Position numbers and translations under genes: made by a program. The notes beneath the pieces were generated by a model that was given only the letters and a program-made list of their open reading frames with translations, searched no databases and had not been told where the DNA came from. From a virus: a DNA stretch of 24,616 nt. The first letter of the stretch is position 1. Each line of letters opens with the position of its first letter. This document shows, in pieces, positions 8,373 to 16,353 of this stretch. The stretch spans positions 1-24,616 of IMG/VR virus record IMGVR_UViG_3300034953_000035, one strand, 5' to 3'.

Positions 8373-8871
8373 CTTTGTAGTAGGGGTTGTCTTTAATGAG
8401 TAATAGAAAGTTCATGCCGTGCCTCGTGTAGGCGTTGGCGAGGGTGAAGCCCAGACGTTGAAGCCAAGCTACTGCTATGGTATTCTCGTCGTGGACGTAG
8501 TTATGCACGTAGGCATATTGGGGGTTATTTCGGAGCATCTGCTCAACGACCCAGTAGCTAGACTTCGCAAATATGTAGCTAGCGTCTTCAATGAGTGTCG
8601 TTGTTCCAACCATCCACATCATCCCAGCACGCTCGGAGTATCCAGCAGGCCCGACACCGAATAAACCTTCGGGCGAGCCTGCTACTTCGATTGTGTAGGA
8701 TTGGTGGATATCCCGTAGACCTTCAAACAGTCCTGCGAATTGGGACTTTCTCCCATCGTGCGTGAGTTCCTTCAGGTCAGCTGCGCGTAGGCGGCTACCG
8801 ACTGAGACTACATCACAGAGGCGCATATTGCGTATCAGTGCGTTATCGGAGAACTGTTTGTTTATTGTCAT
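8365..8871 (-). CDS. T7 gp13-like protein with a GNAT acetyltransferase-like fold
   Basis: 168 residues starting MTINKQFSDNALIRN, which resembles the MTIRPT start of T7 gp13. The C-terminal part (HNYV-x-x-ENT ... LQRLGFTLA ... YTRHG) aligns well with WNYV-x-x-GNT ... LKTIGAVFH ... YTRDG of T7 gp13 and looks like the last strands of a GNAT fold. In T7 gp13 is needed for virion assembly of internal proteins; catalytic activity is not shown by the sequence. I chose the ATG at 8871, whose ATGA overlaps the stop of the gp12-like gene, over an ATG at 8907 that would add 12 residues, because it fits both coupling and the T7 homologue. Confidence 0.88.
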   Translation of the reverse strand: MTINKQFSDNALIRNMRLCDVVSVGSRLRAADLKELTHDGRKSQFAGLFEGLRDIHQSYTIEVAGSPEGLFGVGPAGYSERAGMMWMVGTTTLIEDASYIFAKSSYWVVEQMLRNNPQYAYVHNYVHDENTIAVAWLQRLGFTLANAYTRHGMNFLLLIKDNPYYKDV

Positions 8872-11609
8872 AGGGTTGTGTTGGTTTTGGTATAGCGTCC
8901 CTCCCATGCTAAGCTGAGCCAGCTGGATGGATACGGGGTGTTGTTTTTTAGGGTTACAGTTACTTTGTCTGAACGTCCGTAGACTGGGAATCGATACTCA
9001 CCATCGTTAGGTGTAGCTGGGATGGTAGGTAAGACACCAAGGTCTGTCTCCTTCATGGTGTAGGTGTAGGGGTCTCGATACTTCTGAGAGACCACCACTG
9101 AGAACGGGAAGCAGTCATTGACCGTCAGCCGACCATACAGCACTTGAAAGTTACCACCAGTAACAGCGACCTGACCACCCCCACCTGTCGGCTTCATCAC
9201 TGTGGGGCGTGTTAGCTCGATACAGGTGGCGAAGGTTAGACCGATCCACAGCTCTTGCCCTGTGAGATCACCTGACACGCCATAGCTAGCTGAGCCATCA
9301 CCGTCGAGAGTAGCTAGGAGTGTTCCCGCGTTTGCTCCACGAGTGCAGATAGCTAGCTCAGCTCCACTTTCAATATCCGTAGGGAGCGTGAATGTGGTGA
9401 TGTCCGTGCCGCCGTCATAACTCAACGTTGCGTCGGCGTCTGTCACGCGATGATCAAGTAGCGTTGGGAAGTCCACGCCTTCTGCCGAGTTGAACTGACC
9501 TACGGCGGGGTTCCACCGCTCAATGTGCGTCACTCCTCCTCGTCTGATTAGGAAGTAGACAAGCGAATCAATGACATAGCTATGAAGCACCAGCCCACCA
9601 AGTGTTAGCTTACTGAACGATGACTGAACGCGCTCGCCATTCTTATCAACGAAGCGGTAGACAAAGCAACCGTCCCTTTCATCAGTCGTGTGGATGAGGA
9701 GCATATCCTCAGACGGCACGCCTGTAATCAGGTAGGGTTCTTTCGTAATATAGCGAGGAACATGCGCTGAGATGTCGTATGTGCGAAGCTTCAGTGTGTT
9801 CTTATCCACCGAGAACTGTTTGAGTCCAACGGAGTCACCACGAGGGAAACAGAAGAACGTATCAGCATTCAACGCGATAGGCTTACAGCTAGAGCTGAAC
9901 TCCGTGCGGGTGGACTGCGACAGTGAGACCTTATCGAAGGTGAACCCCTCCGATAAATCTAAGATATACTGAGCCTTCTCAGCAAACAATAGGATGTTTC
10001 CCTCATGCAGGGAAACGTGTTCAATGTTTGAGACAGCTTCATCTGTGATTTCTAGCTCAATAGGTTGTGTATCGAGCACGTTGGTCACTGTAGTCCTGAA
10101 CATATTGTAAGGCTGAGAGGTCTCTGAATATACGAAGGTGTCACCAACGAATAGACCTAAGCGCTCCTGTGTGTAGCTCAGTGCTGATACACCTTGACCC
10201 TCGATCTTCGGGAAGGCGTTTGTCTCATCGTCACCAACAAGGCGATCCGCCCAAGGAGCGCGTTTGAACTCAAAGCTGCCCCCAAGGGAGAGAAGGACGT
10301 GCGGCATTGTTGTTGTGTTAAACGCTGTTATCGTGTTCGGCGCGATTGTTTCAACCCATGCGCCTAGACCAAATTCCGCTCCGTTATTGGTGCTAAATCT
10401 TAGATAGTAGTCATCTGCGGATTCTGTGGAGTCCCCGATCACCTTAACTGAATAACCATCGTAGCAGTTTGTGGGTAGCCCATCTAGCGACTCGACTGAC
10501 TTCTGAACTAGCCCGATGTAGCTATCTCCTGCACCGTCACTCACCGAAGTCTCAAAGTAAGTCCCATCCACACGGCTGATTCTGATTAGGTTCTCACTCT
10601 TCGTGAATGTGTATTCAGATAAGTTTCCGCTAGCAGCAAGAGCATTCTTGAGTTTGGTTGCTATATACCTAGTTGAGATTTGATTTGCCTCAGTTTTACT
10701 AGCTGAGTGGGTGATAGTGACTGGGGCGATAGCCTCGGGGGGACTATCAGGGCTTGAGATCCTCGTAGTGTTGTTGGTTGACTTAACGATCTGTGAGTAA
10801 CCCTGCTGCTGTTGTTTAATTGATGCGGATACAGAGAATGATTCAATCGAGTTATTAGCTAAGCTAGCTATTACTGTGGGTGCGCCATTAGTCTGCATTG
10901 TCGTATTCCAAACTCCATCCTGAACAAGCGTGTAGGTGCGTGTCTTCCAGTTAGGGCGGTGATAGCTTGATGTGTTACTCTGAACAACGGCAATAATAGT
11001 TGGGAGCACGGTATATCCGCTACCTCCTGAAACTAGGCTGATATTCAAATCACAGCTGCTCGTACCAACGTTCGACCATTGAGCGCTGATGACTGCTTTA
11101 GCTGCAAAGTCTCCTGAGTTTAGCGTCACAGAGTAGTCAACCCCGTAGGCTCCTTGCTTGATGAAGAGTAAGACATCAGCAGGTGCGTCACCCGAAGCCT
11201 CTACACCTTGAGCTATGCCCTTCTCTGTGTTAGCTATGAATGTCGTATCTGACACTGTGAGCGCTTTGAATGCCCCTATGGGTGTCCCCGATGTAGTTAG
11301 GTAGTCTTTCCCATCAGGGAAGCTGACAGGAAACTCAGCCCCTGTCTCGGAGTTAAAGACTTGTAAGTTTCCACCCTGAATGAGAACAGAATAGCGTTCG
11401 TCGCTATCACGGTTGATGTCGTGGATGAACGTATCGGGAGTGAAATCCCCAGTCAGCGACCCACGGTAGTCCGTGCCATTACGTGAGGTGCTTCCTGAGA
11501 TTATGGATGGGATCACATTAACCTGAGCTTCTACTTGTGCGGGGAACCGTAAAGCTTCTGCTTGCTGTGTGACTCCACCAACAAGGTTCGGGATGTTTAC
11601 TTCGATCAT
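8868..11609 (-). CDS. Tail tubular protein B (nozzle), T7 gp12-like
   Basis: A 913-residue protein that starts MIEVNIPNLVGGVTQQAEAL, with the GG(I/V)-QQ and RFPAQ-x-x-x-QVN pattern typical of gp12 nozzle proteins. These form the hexameric lower part of the short tail. It is longer than T7 gp12 (794 residues); the extra length seems to be in the beta-rich middle region, about residues 170-420, with Ser/Thr/Asn-rich strands. It starts three bases after the gp11-like stop and ends in an ATGA overlap with the gp13-like gene. No ribosome binding site is evident at the start, which suggests coupling with gp11. Confidence 0.93.
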   Translation of the reverse strand: MIEVNIPNLVGGVTQQAEALRFPAQVEAQVNVIPSIISGSTSRNGTDYRGSLTGDFTPDTFIHDINRDSDERYSVLIQGGNLQVFNSETGAEFPVSFPDGKDYLTTSGTPIGAFKALTVSDTTFIANTEKGIAQGVEASGDAPADVLLFIKQGAYGVDYSVTLNSGDFAAKAVISAQWSNVGTSSCDLNISLVSGGSGYTVLPTIIAVVQSNTSSYHRPNWKTRTYTLVQDGVWNTTMQTNGAPTVIASLANNSIESFSVSASIKQQQQGYSQIVKSTNNTTRISSPDSPPEAIAPVTITHSASKTEANQISTRYIATKLKNALAASGNLSEYTFTKSENLIRISRVDGTYFETSVSDGAGDSYIGLVQKSVESLDGLPTNCYDGYSVKVIGDSTESADDYYLRFSTNNGAEFGLGAWVETIAPNTITAFNTTTMPHVLLSLGGSFEFKRAPWADRLVGDDETNAFPKIEGQGVSALSYTQERLGLFVGDTFVYSETSQPYNMFRTTVTNVLDTQPIELEITDEAVSNIEHVSLHEGNILLFAEKAQYILDLSEGFTFDKVSLSQSTRTEFSSSCKPIALNADTFFCFPRGDSVGLKQFSVDKNTLKLRTYDISAHVPRYITKEPYLITGVPSEDMLLIHTTDERDGCFVYRFVDKNGERVQSSFSKLTLGGLVLHSYVIDSLVYFLIRRGGVTHIERWNPAVGQFNSAEGVDFPTLLDHRVTDADATLSYDGGTDITTFTLPTDIESGAELAICTRGANAGTLLATLDGDGSASYGVSGDLTGQELWIGLTFATCIELTRPTVMKPTGGGGQVAVTGGNFQVLYGRLTVNDCFPFSVVVSQKYRDPYTYTMKETDLGVLPTIPATPNDGEYRFPVYGRSDKVTVTLKNNTPYPSSWLSLAWEGRYTKTNTTL

Positions 11610-11612
11610 AGT

Positions 11613-12191
11613 TTAATTATATCTCCGTGCGTTCTTCTGCTCAGCTGAGTTAGCTAGCGTGTAGCAGTTTTGGTTAAGCTCCTCCTTCATCAGGTCGGCG
11701 CGTGCTTCCACCTCGTCAGCTTTTGAGAACTGCCAGAGTATTTCAGCGTTCTCCCAGTTAGCTACGAGAGATCGCCCAGCTCGGACAAAGATGTAGCGGC
11801 GGGCTTCTTCGGGTAGATCATCGAAGTCGAGACGCACTGTGAGTAGGACGTTGACAGGTTCGGTGAATGTGGTGGTGCGGTTCTTTCGGTCGAACAGGAT
11901 AGACCCACGTTTGATGGGGTCGGTTTCAGTCTCTTCTCCTTTGTGAACGTTGATAGTATCGGTTGGGCAAAGGATCGTGCCGTCGCCTTCGAGAGCTAGC
12001 TCACGCTGCTCGACATTGAAGCCCCAACCTTGGGCTTGGACAGCTAGATCAATGTTATCTAGGAGATCAACAGCCGCTTGGAGGTCGGGGGGTAGAAAGC
12101 CATCTAGGATAGCCTGAGAAATTGGTGCGTCTCCTTTCATGGAGAGCATTTGATTGACCGCAGATAAGCGGGTAGTTGCTGTGACTGGCAT
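11613..12191 (-). CDS. Tail tubular protein A (adaptor), T7 gp11-like
   Basis: 192 residues (T7 gp11 has 196). The protein has the gp11 pattern: an N-terminal helix with AVNQMLSMKGDAPI, then AVDLLDNIDLAVQAQGWGFN, and a C-terminal region with RRYIFVRAGRSL and ALMKEEL-like helices. Gp11 forms a dodecameric ring joining the portal to the nozzle. The gene is the first after the capsid terminator, so its expression probably depends on read-through. The leader just before the ATG is a run of T and C from the terminator itself, with no ribosome binding site. Confidence 0.92.
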   Translation of the reverse strand: MPVTATTRLSAVNQMLSMKGDAPISQAILDGFLPPDLQAAVDLLDNIDLAVQAQGWGFNVEQRELALEGDGTILCPTDTINVHKGEETETDPIKRGSILFDRKNRTTTFTEPVNVLLTVRLDFDDLPEEARRYIFVRAGRSLVANWENAEILWQFSKADEVEARADLMKEELNQNCYTLANSAEQKNARRYN

Positions 12192-12203
12192 AAGAATAAA
12201 AAG

Positions 12204-12240
12204 AAAAAAACCCCCTGCCAGTGGTTAAACTAACAGGGGG
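12204..12240 (-). terminator. Rho-independent terminator after the capsid gene
   Basis: On the minus strand CCCCCTG (12234-12240) pairs with CAGGGGG (12211-12217) and is followed at once by seven T residues (12204-12210) and more T-rich sequence. This matches the position of the T-phi terminator after gene 10 in T7. It lies between the capsid and gp11-like genes and would reduce tail-gene expression relative to capsid. Confidence 0.93.
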
Positions 12241-12261
12241 TAAACAATACATGAACAAATA

Positions 12262-12322
12262 GGAAAAAGATGCGGTGTGAGGGAGACCCCAGCTTAAAGC
12301 CGAGACCTCCCCTGTTCACACC
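12262..12322 (-). terminator. Second, larger hairpin just after the capsid gene
   Basis: GGTGTGA (12274-12280) pairs with TCACACC (12316-12322) and GGGAG (12281-12285) with CTCCC (12307-12311), with a bulge and an inner GCTTTAAGC palindrome. On the minus strand it is followed by GCATCTTTTT. It stands 30 bases after the capsid stop and upstream of the main terminator. It may be a tandem terminator or a processing/stability stem. Confidence 0.65.
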
Positions 12323-12351
12323 ACATGAAACAAAACAACCTAGCTAGGAGC

Positions 12352-13329
12352 TTAGACTCCAGCAGCCGAGGACAATTCAACAGCACACTCTGGGCGGAGG
12401 ATACCGTGACCGACAGCAGTTTTAGCTACCATCAGCGTGCCTTGGTGGGCAACCGAGTATTCATCTTCGAGTCCGATGCCGAGCATACGAACTGTTCCCA
12501 TTGCGTCCTTTTGGAAGACCGTGCCAATGTGCTTGGAGAAGTCACCGTCATAGGTGTTGTTCTCGCCAGCCTTAGCGGTGATAACTGTCTTAGGAACGTT
12601 GTTGGACTTGAGGATTTTAACACCCGCAACGTGTGGGATGCGATTCTCAAGGTAGAGCTGTGCGCCACCGAGATCAGCGTTCTGCAAGTCCTTGTTCCGA
12701 GCTAGCAACGAGTATTGCTTAGGGCGGAGAACGATACAGCGATCATTCTCAGGGATGTCTTTCTCATCCAAGAGGATTGTTGCTTCGTAGATCGCTTCCG
12801 CAATAGACTCACCAGTATCACCGAGATTGGTAACGTCAGACTGATCGAGGACAGAGCCACCGTTCGCTTTAGGATCGGATGGGATGTTTGCGGTTGCACG
12901 AGCAGCGAGGGCGATGACCTGAAGGACATTGCGATCAAGCTCCATAGCTAGCGCTTGGCCTAGCTGTTCAGCATACTCACCACGGATTTCGTAGTTGTTC
13001 TTCAACTCGTCGATAGACGCAATGAAGACAGGAGCTACGAGGAGATCATCAAGAGAGATGATACGCTCACCGTGAGCGATGGTGTTGAGGAGACCGTTGG
13101 AAGGATCGAGGATGTCCTTACCTGCAACGTGGTATTTGGCAGTTGCCGAACCCATGATAGGGAAACCAGCGGACTTACCGTTCTTGAGATTACGGACTTT
13201 GTGGAGGCCGTCTGTAACGACGAAGCGCTTGTAGGAAGCAAGAATCTCTTTAGCGAGAATCTTGTAGAACAGTGCGTCAGTTGCACCAGCTTTGTTATCC
13301 TGACCGATACGGGATGGGGTAGTATTCAT
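12352..13329 (-). CDS. Major capsid protein, T7 gp10A-like
   Basis: 325 residues (T7 gp10A has 345). The strongest markers are NLKNGKSAGFPIMG near the N-terminus, which matches the RNGKSGQFPVLG of T7, and IRGEYAEQLGQALAMELD, which matches VRSEYTSQLGESLAMAAD. It has the HK97-type capsid fold of this family and forms the icosahedral head with scaffold help. A frameshift product such as T7 gp10B is not obvious, since the terminator hairpins begin 30 bases after the stop. The gene has its own long, structured leader and is flanked by terminators, as expected for the most highly expressed late gene. No ribosome binding site is visible just upstream of the ATG. Confidence 0.96.
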   Translation of the reverse strand: MNTTPSRIGQDNKAGATDALFYKILAKEILASYKRFVVTDGLHKVRNLKNGKSAGFPIMGSATAKYHVAGKDILDPSNGLLNTIAHGERIISLDDLLVAPVFIASIDELKNNYEIRGEYAEQLGQALAMELDRNVLQVIALAARATANIPSDPKANGGSVLDQSDVTNLGDTGESIAEAIYEATILLDEKDIPENDRCIVLRPKQYSLLARNKDLQNADLGGAQLYLENRIPHVAGVKILKSNNVPKTVITAKAGENNTYDGDFSKHIGTVFQKDAMGTVRMLGIGLEDEYSVAHQGTLMVAKTAVGHGILRPECAVELSSAAGV

Positions 13330-13353
13330 TTAGGTCTTTGAGAGGGGGGGTAT

Positions 13354-13393
13354 GATACACGGATATGTATCGTGAGGCTTCCCCAACGGGGAA
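13354..13393 (-). promoter_or_regulatory. Two hairpins in the capsid mRNA leader
   Basis: Stem 1 pairs GATACA (13354-13359) with TGTATC (13366-13371). Stem 2 pairs TTCCCC (13379-13384) with GGGGAA (13388-13393) around a 3-base loop. Both would lie in the 5' leader of the capsid mRNA, 24 to 64 bases before the ATG, where T7 gene 10 also has structured leader elements. They could protect the mRNA or help ribosome access, as no Shine-Dalgarno sequence is seen. Confidence 0.55.
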
Positions 13394-13531
13394 ACTCTTA
13401 GGGTTGGGTGGGGTTTACTTTTAGCTAGCTAGCTAACCTCGGATGCCCAGAACCTAGCCGCAGCTAGTGGGTGAGTTTAGAAAGGTTACTTTAAGTAAGT
13501 CTTGAAAGTGTGAGGGTATTATATTATTTGC

Positions 13532-13550
13532 GTCCTGCCTCAAGTATCGC
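13532..13550 (-). promoter_or_regulatory. Repeated motif, copy 2: candidate promoter for the capsid gene
   Basis: Minus strand GCGATACTTGAGGCAGGAC. It shares GATACTTG-x-G-x-CAGGAC with copy 1. Fourteen bases beyond TTGAGG comes TATAAT, and just after it TAATAC-CC-TCAC, which resembles the first part of a T7 promoter with one base missing. It may be a host sigma70-type promoter or a phage RNA polymerase promoter. It lies directly after the CCA of the tRNA-like gene and about 200 bases before the capsid ATG. Confidence 0.5.
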
Positions 13551-13554
13551 ACAG

Positions 13555-13654
13555 TGGGGAGAGAGGTTGGATTTGAACCAACGCAGCTACATGCACATAG
13601 CTACCACCTTCGTTTTAACAGCAACAACACCCTTTCGGTGTGGCTAGCTCTCTC
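13555..13654 (-). tRNA. Class II tRNA-like gene with encoded CCA, anticodon uncertain
   Basis: A 7-base-pair acceptor stem (GAGAGAG at 13654-13648 with CTCTCTC at 13565-13559), a perfect 5-base-pair T arm with loop TTCAAAT (13566-13582), a discriminator C and an encoded CCA (13557-13555) are all present. A 7-base-pair long variable arm (GTAGCTA/TAGCTGC with one G-U) points to the Leu/Ser/Tyr class. ACACC/GGTGT forms a possible but unusual D arm whose loop lacks the GG pair. The anticodon arm is poor: GTT, TAA and others can be placed, none with a good 5-base-pair stem. It may be a diverged or decaying tRNA or a tRNA mimic. Length is 96 bases plus discriminator and CCA. Confidence 0.55.
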
Positions 13655-13777
13655 ATAAATCCAAGCGCGTTATACCGACTCTTACGGTTTTTCTTTTAGT
13701 AGACCAACGCGCCAGATGCGCCTACCAGTTGTCTCACAGTAAATTAGTCTGTGATTATGAGTATTTAGTTAAGCTGA

Positions 13778-13796
13778 GTCCTGTCACAAGTATCTC
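13778..13796 (-). promoter_or_regulatory. Repeated motif, copy 1: candidate promoter before the tRNA-like gene
   Basis: Minus strand GAGATACTTGTGACAGGAC, matching copy 2 at 13532-13550 in 15 of 19 positions. It begins directly after the U-tract of the terminator that follows the scaffold gene. Downstream is the A/T-rich AACTAAATACT. The place corresponds to where T7 starts a strong late transcript before gene 10. Confidence 0.45.
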
Positions 13797-13824
13797 AAAA
13801 GATTCCCCTCATATAGCGGAGGGG
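13797..13824 (-). terminator. Terminator after the scaffold gene
   Basis: CCCCTC (minus strand, 13824-13819) pairs with GAGGGG (13810-13805) around an 8-base loop and is followed by AATCTTTT. It begins 13 bases after the scaffold stop. The stem is G/C-rich; the T-tract is short, so termination may be partial. Confidence 0.7.
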
Positions 13825-13837
13825 GTCGCTTTGGTTC

Positions 13838-14683
13838 TTACACGTTACTCACGGAGAGACGCTTAGCCACTTTCGCATTGAAAGCAGGGTCTGTTCTGTA
13901 GCGTGAGTCTTCCATATCCGCCAAGACCTCAGCCTCGGAGTTATATGGTTTCGTCACTGAACCATTTGTAGCTGCCTTACCGTTCAAACGGGTAGGCTTG
14001 CTGGCTTTCTTCGATGGGCCTTTAGCTGCATCGAACTTAGCTTTGAGAAGTTCCACAGCCATAGTAGCCTGTGATGCCTTCTTTGAATCGACTGCCTTGT
14101 TAAACGCGGCGATCTCTTTGTCGGAGTAATTCTCTCCTGCGAACTTCAGCATCTCGCTGTAGCTCTCTTGTCCACCAGCAGCATCATAAACAGCCGTATT
14201 GAATACGCCCTGCTTTGTGTTAGCTACCTGTTGAACTTGTGCCTTCTTGAGGGCGATATGATCTTCGATGTATTGGCGGGGGATGCCCTGCTCTTCAACG
14301 ATCTTATCAATCGACTCCTTGGAGATGTCGCCAGTATCTTTGAACTCAGCTGTGAAAGGTGCTGCCCATTCAGGGAGACCATCATCAGCGTCATCGTTCT
14401 CATCATCAGCGTCATCGTCGTCGTCAGCTTCGTCGTCGTCAGCGTCGTTCTCGTCGCCTTCTTCGTCATCAGCGTCGTCAGCGTCGTTCTCGTCGCCTTC
14501 GTCTGCATCGTCGTCGGTATCATCAACCGTCTGGAACTCTTCAAGCTCCTCTTCGTTGAGGACGTTGGATTCGAGCACAGCGCTAGCTGCGTCGTCGAGT
14601 TCGCCTGTAGCTACTACTTCTGCGTCTAGCTCAGTAGCGTCTGTGATATTGGCGATGTCTTTGTCGGTGATTACTTTGCCCAT
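13838..14683 (-). CDS. Capsid assembly scaffolding protein, T7 gp9-like
   Basis: 281 residues (T7 gp9 has 307), placed between portal and capsid genes as in T7. Residues about 50-100 form an extreme Asp/Glu run encoded by GTC/ATC repeats, with Asp, Glu, Asn and Ala only. The C-terminal half is helical with a Lys-rich segment (KAKFDAAKGPSKKASKPTRL), which fits the capsid-binding tail of scaffolds. The protein should direct procapsid assembly and then leave. The start is at the ATG 23 bases after the portal stop, without a clear ribosome binding site. The acidic stretch is longer than in T7. Confidence 0.9.
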   Translation of the reverse strand: MGKVITDKDIANITDATELDAEVVATGELDDAASAVLESNVLNEEELEEFQTVDDTDDDADEGDENDADDADDEEGDENDADDDEADDDDDADDENDDADDGLPEWAAPFTAEFKDTGDISKESIDKIVEEQGIPRQYIEDHIALKKAQVQQVANTKQGVFNTAVYDAAGGQESYSEMLKFAGENYSDKEIAAFNKAVDSKKASQATMAVELLKAKFDAAKGPSKKASKPTRLNGKAATNGSVTKPYNSEAEVLADMEDSRYRTDPAFNAKVAKRLSVSNV

Positions 14684-14706
14684 GTGGTTTTTTCGTTGAG
14701 GGATTA

Positions 14707-16353
14707 TTATTCAGCGGGAGCAGCTTCTTGCTGTCCTGCTACTTGTTGTTCGACCAACTTACCACCCTGAGCTAATGCTTGTGGGCCTAGTTTGTTGATC
14801 ATCTCCTGTTGTTGGAGCTGCTGCTGTTCAGCTGCTAGCTCTTCTTCACTTTTACTGATGCCTTCCCAGTCAATACCGATGATGTTGGCAATGCGGGTAA
14901 TGCCTTCAGATACTTTGGATGCGCCAGCTAATGCCTGCGGGCCGAAGATTTCACCGACCACGGATGCAAAGGTTCGCATTTGGTCTAGCTTGTGATTCTG
15001 ACCGAGAGCTTCCAACCCTGCCACGATGGACGGAGTTACAATATCTTCGGGCAGATCAGGCATTCGATTGCCCATCTCCATCCTCCAGCTAAGAGCCTCA
15101 ATGAGCCGCTTCTGAAGTTCGAGAGCTAGGATAGAATAAATACCACCGAGAGCATCATCAAGCTGCTCAGCTCTGAAACGCATCTCCTGAGCTGTCACAC
15201 GATCACCTGAACGAGCGAACGCTGAGTTAATCAGGAAGATTTCAGAGAGTGCCTGCTTGAGTCCAGCGTTGTGTTGGTAGGCTACAGACATGTCCGCGTT
15301 ATTCTGTGATAGAGTAAGTGGCGTAATGTCGTCGGGGTTGCCAAAAACAAACTCCAGATTCGCAGCCTTGTTCAATTGAGCTAGGTCGGTCTGTGAGTTT
15401 GGTTTAACAAGCGGGATGATGCGAGCCTTAGCTACTGCACCCTGCTTGAGGGCTAGCTCAAGTGTGTCGTGTGTCGATAGAGCACCACGGTATTCCGAGA
15501 TGAATGCACGACCCCAATCCTGACCGTCCACCTTGAACAGGCGGAGGGGAATCAGCGGGAGACGATTCAGTTCATAGCTACCATCTTCAACGACCTCGCC
15601 ACCAGCTTCTAGCTGATATGCCCAGTCTTCGACAGTGCGTGTGAACTCACGGTAAACAGTTACCTGAGTTTCATTATCGTCCTCGTTATCGTCTTGCTCA
15701 ATGCTAGCTAGAACCTTAGCTCGTAGCTCTTCATCTTCAATGAGGCTTGGGTTGATCATCTCCTTGATGATGATTCGGGTGAGATCACCATAGCCATCAC
15801 GAGTGAGCACATAGTCCGTCATACGGATATAGCGAACACTACCCTCTTCAGGGATTTCAAGACACACGTTGCCAGCTACGATGAGCTGCTTAACGCCTTC
15901 ACCGAGAGCGACACGAGCCGCTGCGTTCTCACCTTCTTCGATGATAGATGTAACAACCTTGTTCAGGCTCTGCTGCATCTCAGCTGAAGCGGCTGTAACC
16001 TGCTCAGCGATCTGCTTCATCTGCTCTGTCTCCAGTTCTTTCTGTCCTTCTTCAAGGTTCTCCTTAGCTAGCTTAACCAGTAGGTGCGTTAAGGTCTCCT
16101 CTGAGACGTTGTAGCGGAAGAACGGTGCTGCGATAGGGAGCAGCGTGTAGGTCAGCTTAGCTGAGAGATTGTTTAATCCCTGTGCGCCTGTGCTTTGGTT
16201 CGGGTCGGGTAGATCGGCTGAGCCGTTGTGACCTTCGGGGGGAAAGATATCAGGGATAGTCAGCTCAGCGTTTTCACGTGCTCTGTCTAGGAAGGGCTGG
16301 CGTTGCTGAGCTAAGCGCTCATACTCCGCTGCGATGGTTTTGTTATTGTCCAA
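14707..16353 (-). CDS. Portal (head-tail connector) protein, T7 gp8-like
   Basis: 548 residues (T7 gp8 has 536). Markers include the N-terminal AAEYERLAQQRQPFLDRARE, LNNLSAKLTYTLLP, and the late RVTAQEMRFRAEQLDDALGGIYS, all typical of T7-family portals. The C-terminus is Gln-rich. It forms the dodecameric ring through which DNA is packaged and ejected. The start codon is TTG at 16353, supported by AGGAG ten bases upstream and by the family N-terminus; no in-frame ATG is available for about 100 codons. The start overlaps the end of the upstream membrane-protein gene by 11 bases. Confidence 0.95.
   Translation of the reverse strand: MDNNKTIAAEYERLAQQRQPFLDRARENAELTIPDIFPPEGHNGSADLPDPNQSTGAQGLNNLSAKLTYTLLPIAAPFFRYNVSEETLTHLLVKLAKENLEEGQKELETEQMKQIAEQVTAASAEMQQSLNKVVTSIIEEGENAAARVALGEGVKQLIVAGNVCLEIPEEGSVRYIRMTDYVLTRDGYGDLTRIIIKEMINPSLIEDEELRAKVLASIEQDDNEDDNETQVTVYREFTRTVEDWAYQLEAGGEVVEDGSYELNRLPLIPLRLFKVDGQDWGRAFISEYRGALSTHDTLELALKQGAVAKARIIPLVKPNSQTDLAQLNKAANLEFVFGNPDDITPLTLSQNNADMSVAYQHNAGLKQALSEIFLINSAFARSGDRVTAQEMRFRAEQLDDALGGIYSILALELQKRLIEALSWRMEMGNRMPDLPEDIVTPSIVAGLEALGQNHKLDQMRTFASVVGEIFGPQALAGASKVSEGITRIANIIGIDWEGISKSEEELAAEQQQLQQQEMINKLGPQALAQGGKLVEQQVAGQQEAAPAE

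Larger units (their letters stand above)
13330..13837. other. 508-base non-coding region between scaffold and capsid genes
   Basis: I find no credible protein gene here. In transcription order it holds a terminator, a repeated promoter-like motif, a structured stretch with a 7-base-pair inverted repeat (13665-13671 with 13706-13712), a tRNA-like gene, the second copy of the motif, a T/AGC run (TAGC repeated, 13422-13435) and the capsid leader hairpins. It is by far the largest intergenic space in the window. Confidence 0.85.

Noticed and set aside
8872-8907. Longer gp13-like product from ATG at 8907
   Set aside because: The ATG at 8871 forms an ATGA overlap with the upstream stop and its product begins MTI as does T7 gp13.
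12325-12705. Plus-strand frame of 126 codons opposite the capsid gene
   Set aside because: Shadow of the strongly supported capsid gene; no known motif and against the direction of all genes.
14168-14699. Long open frames on the plus strand opposite the scaffold gene
   Set aside because: They mirror the GTC/ATC repeat coding for the acidic run in the scaffold protein, giving Ser- or Val-only low-complexity products. They have no context on the plus strand.
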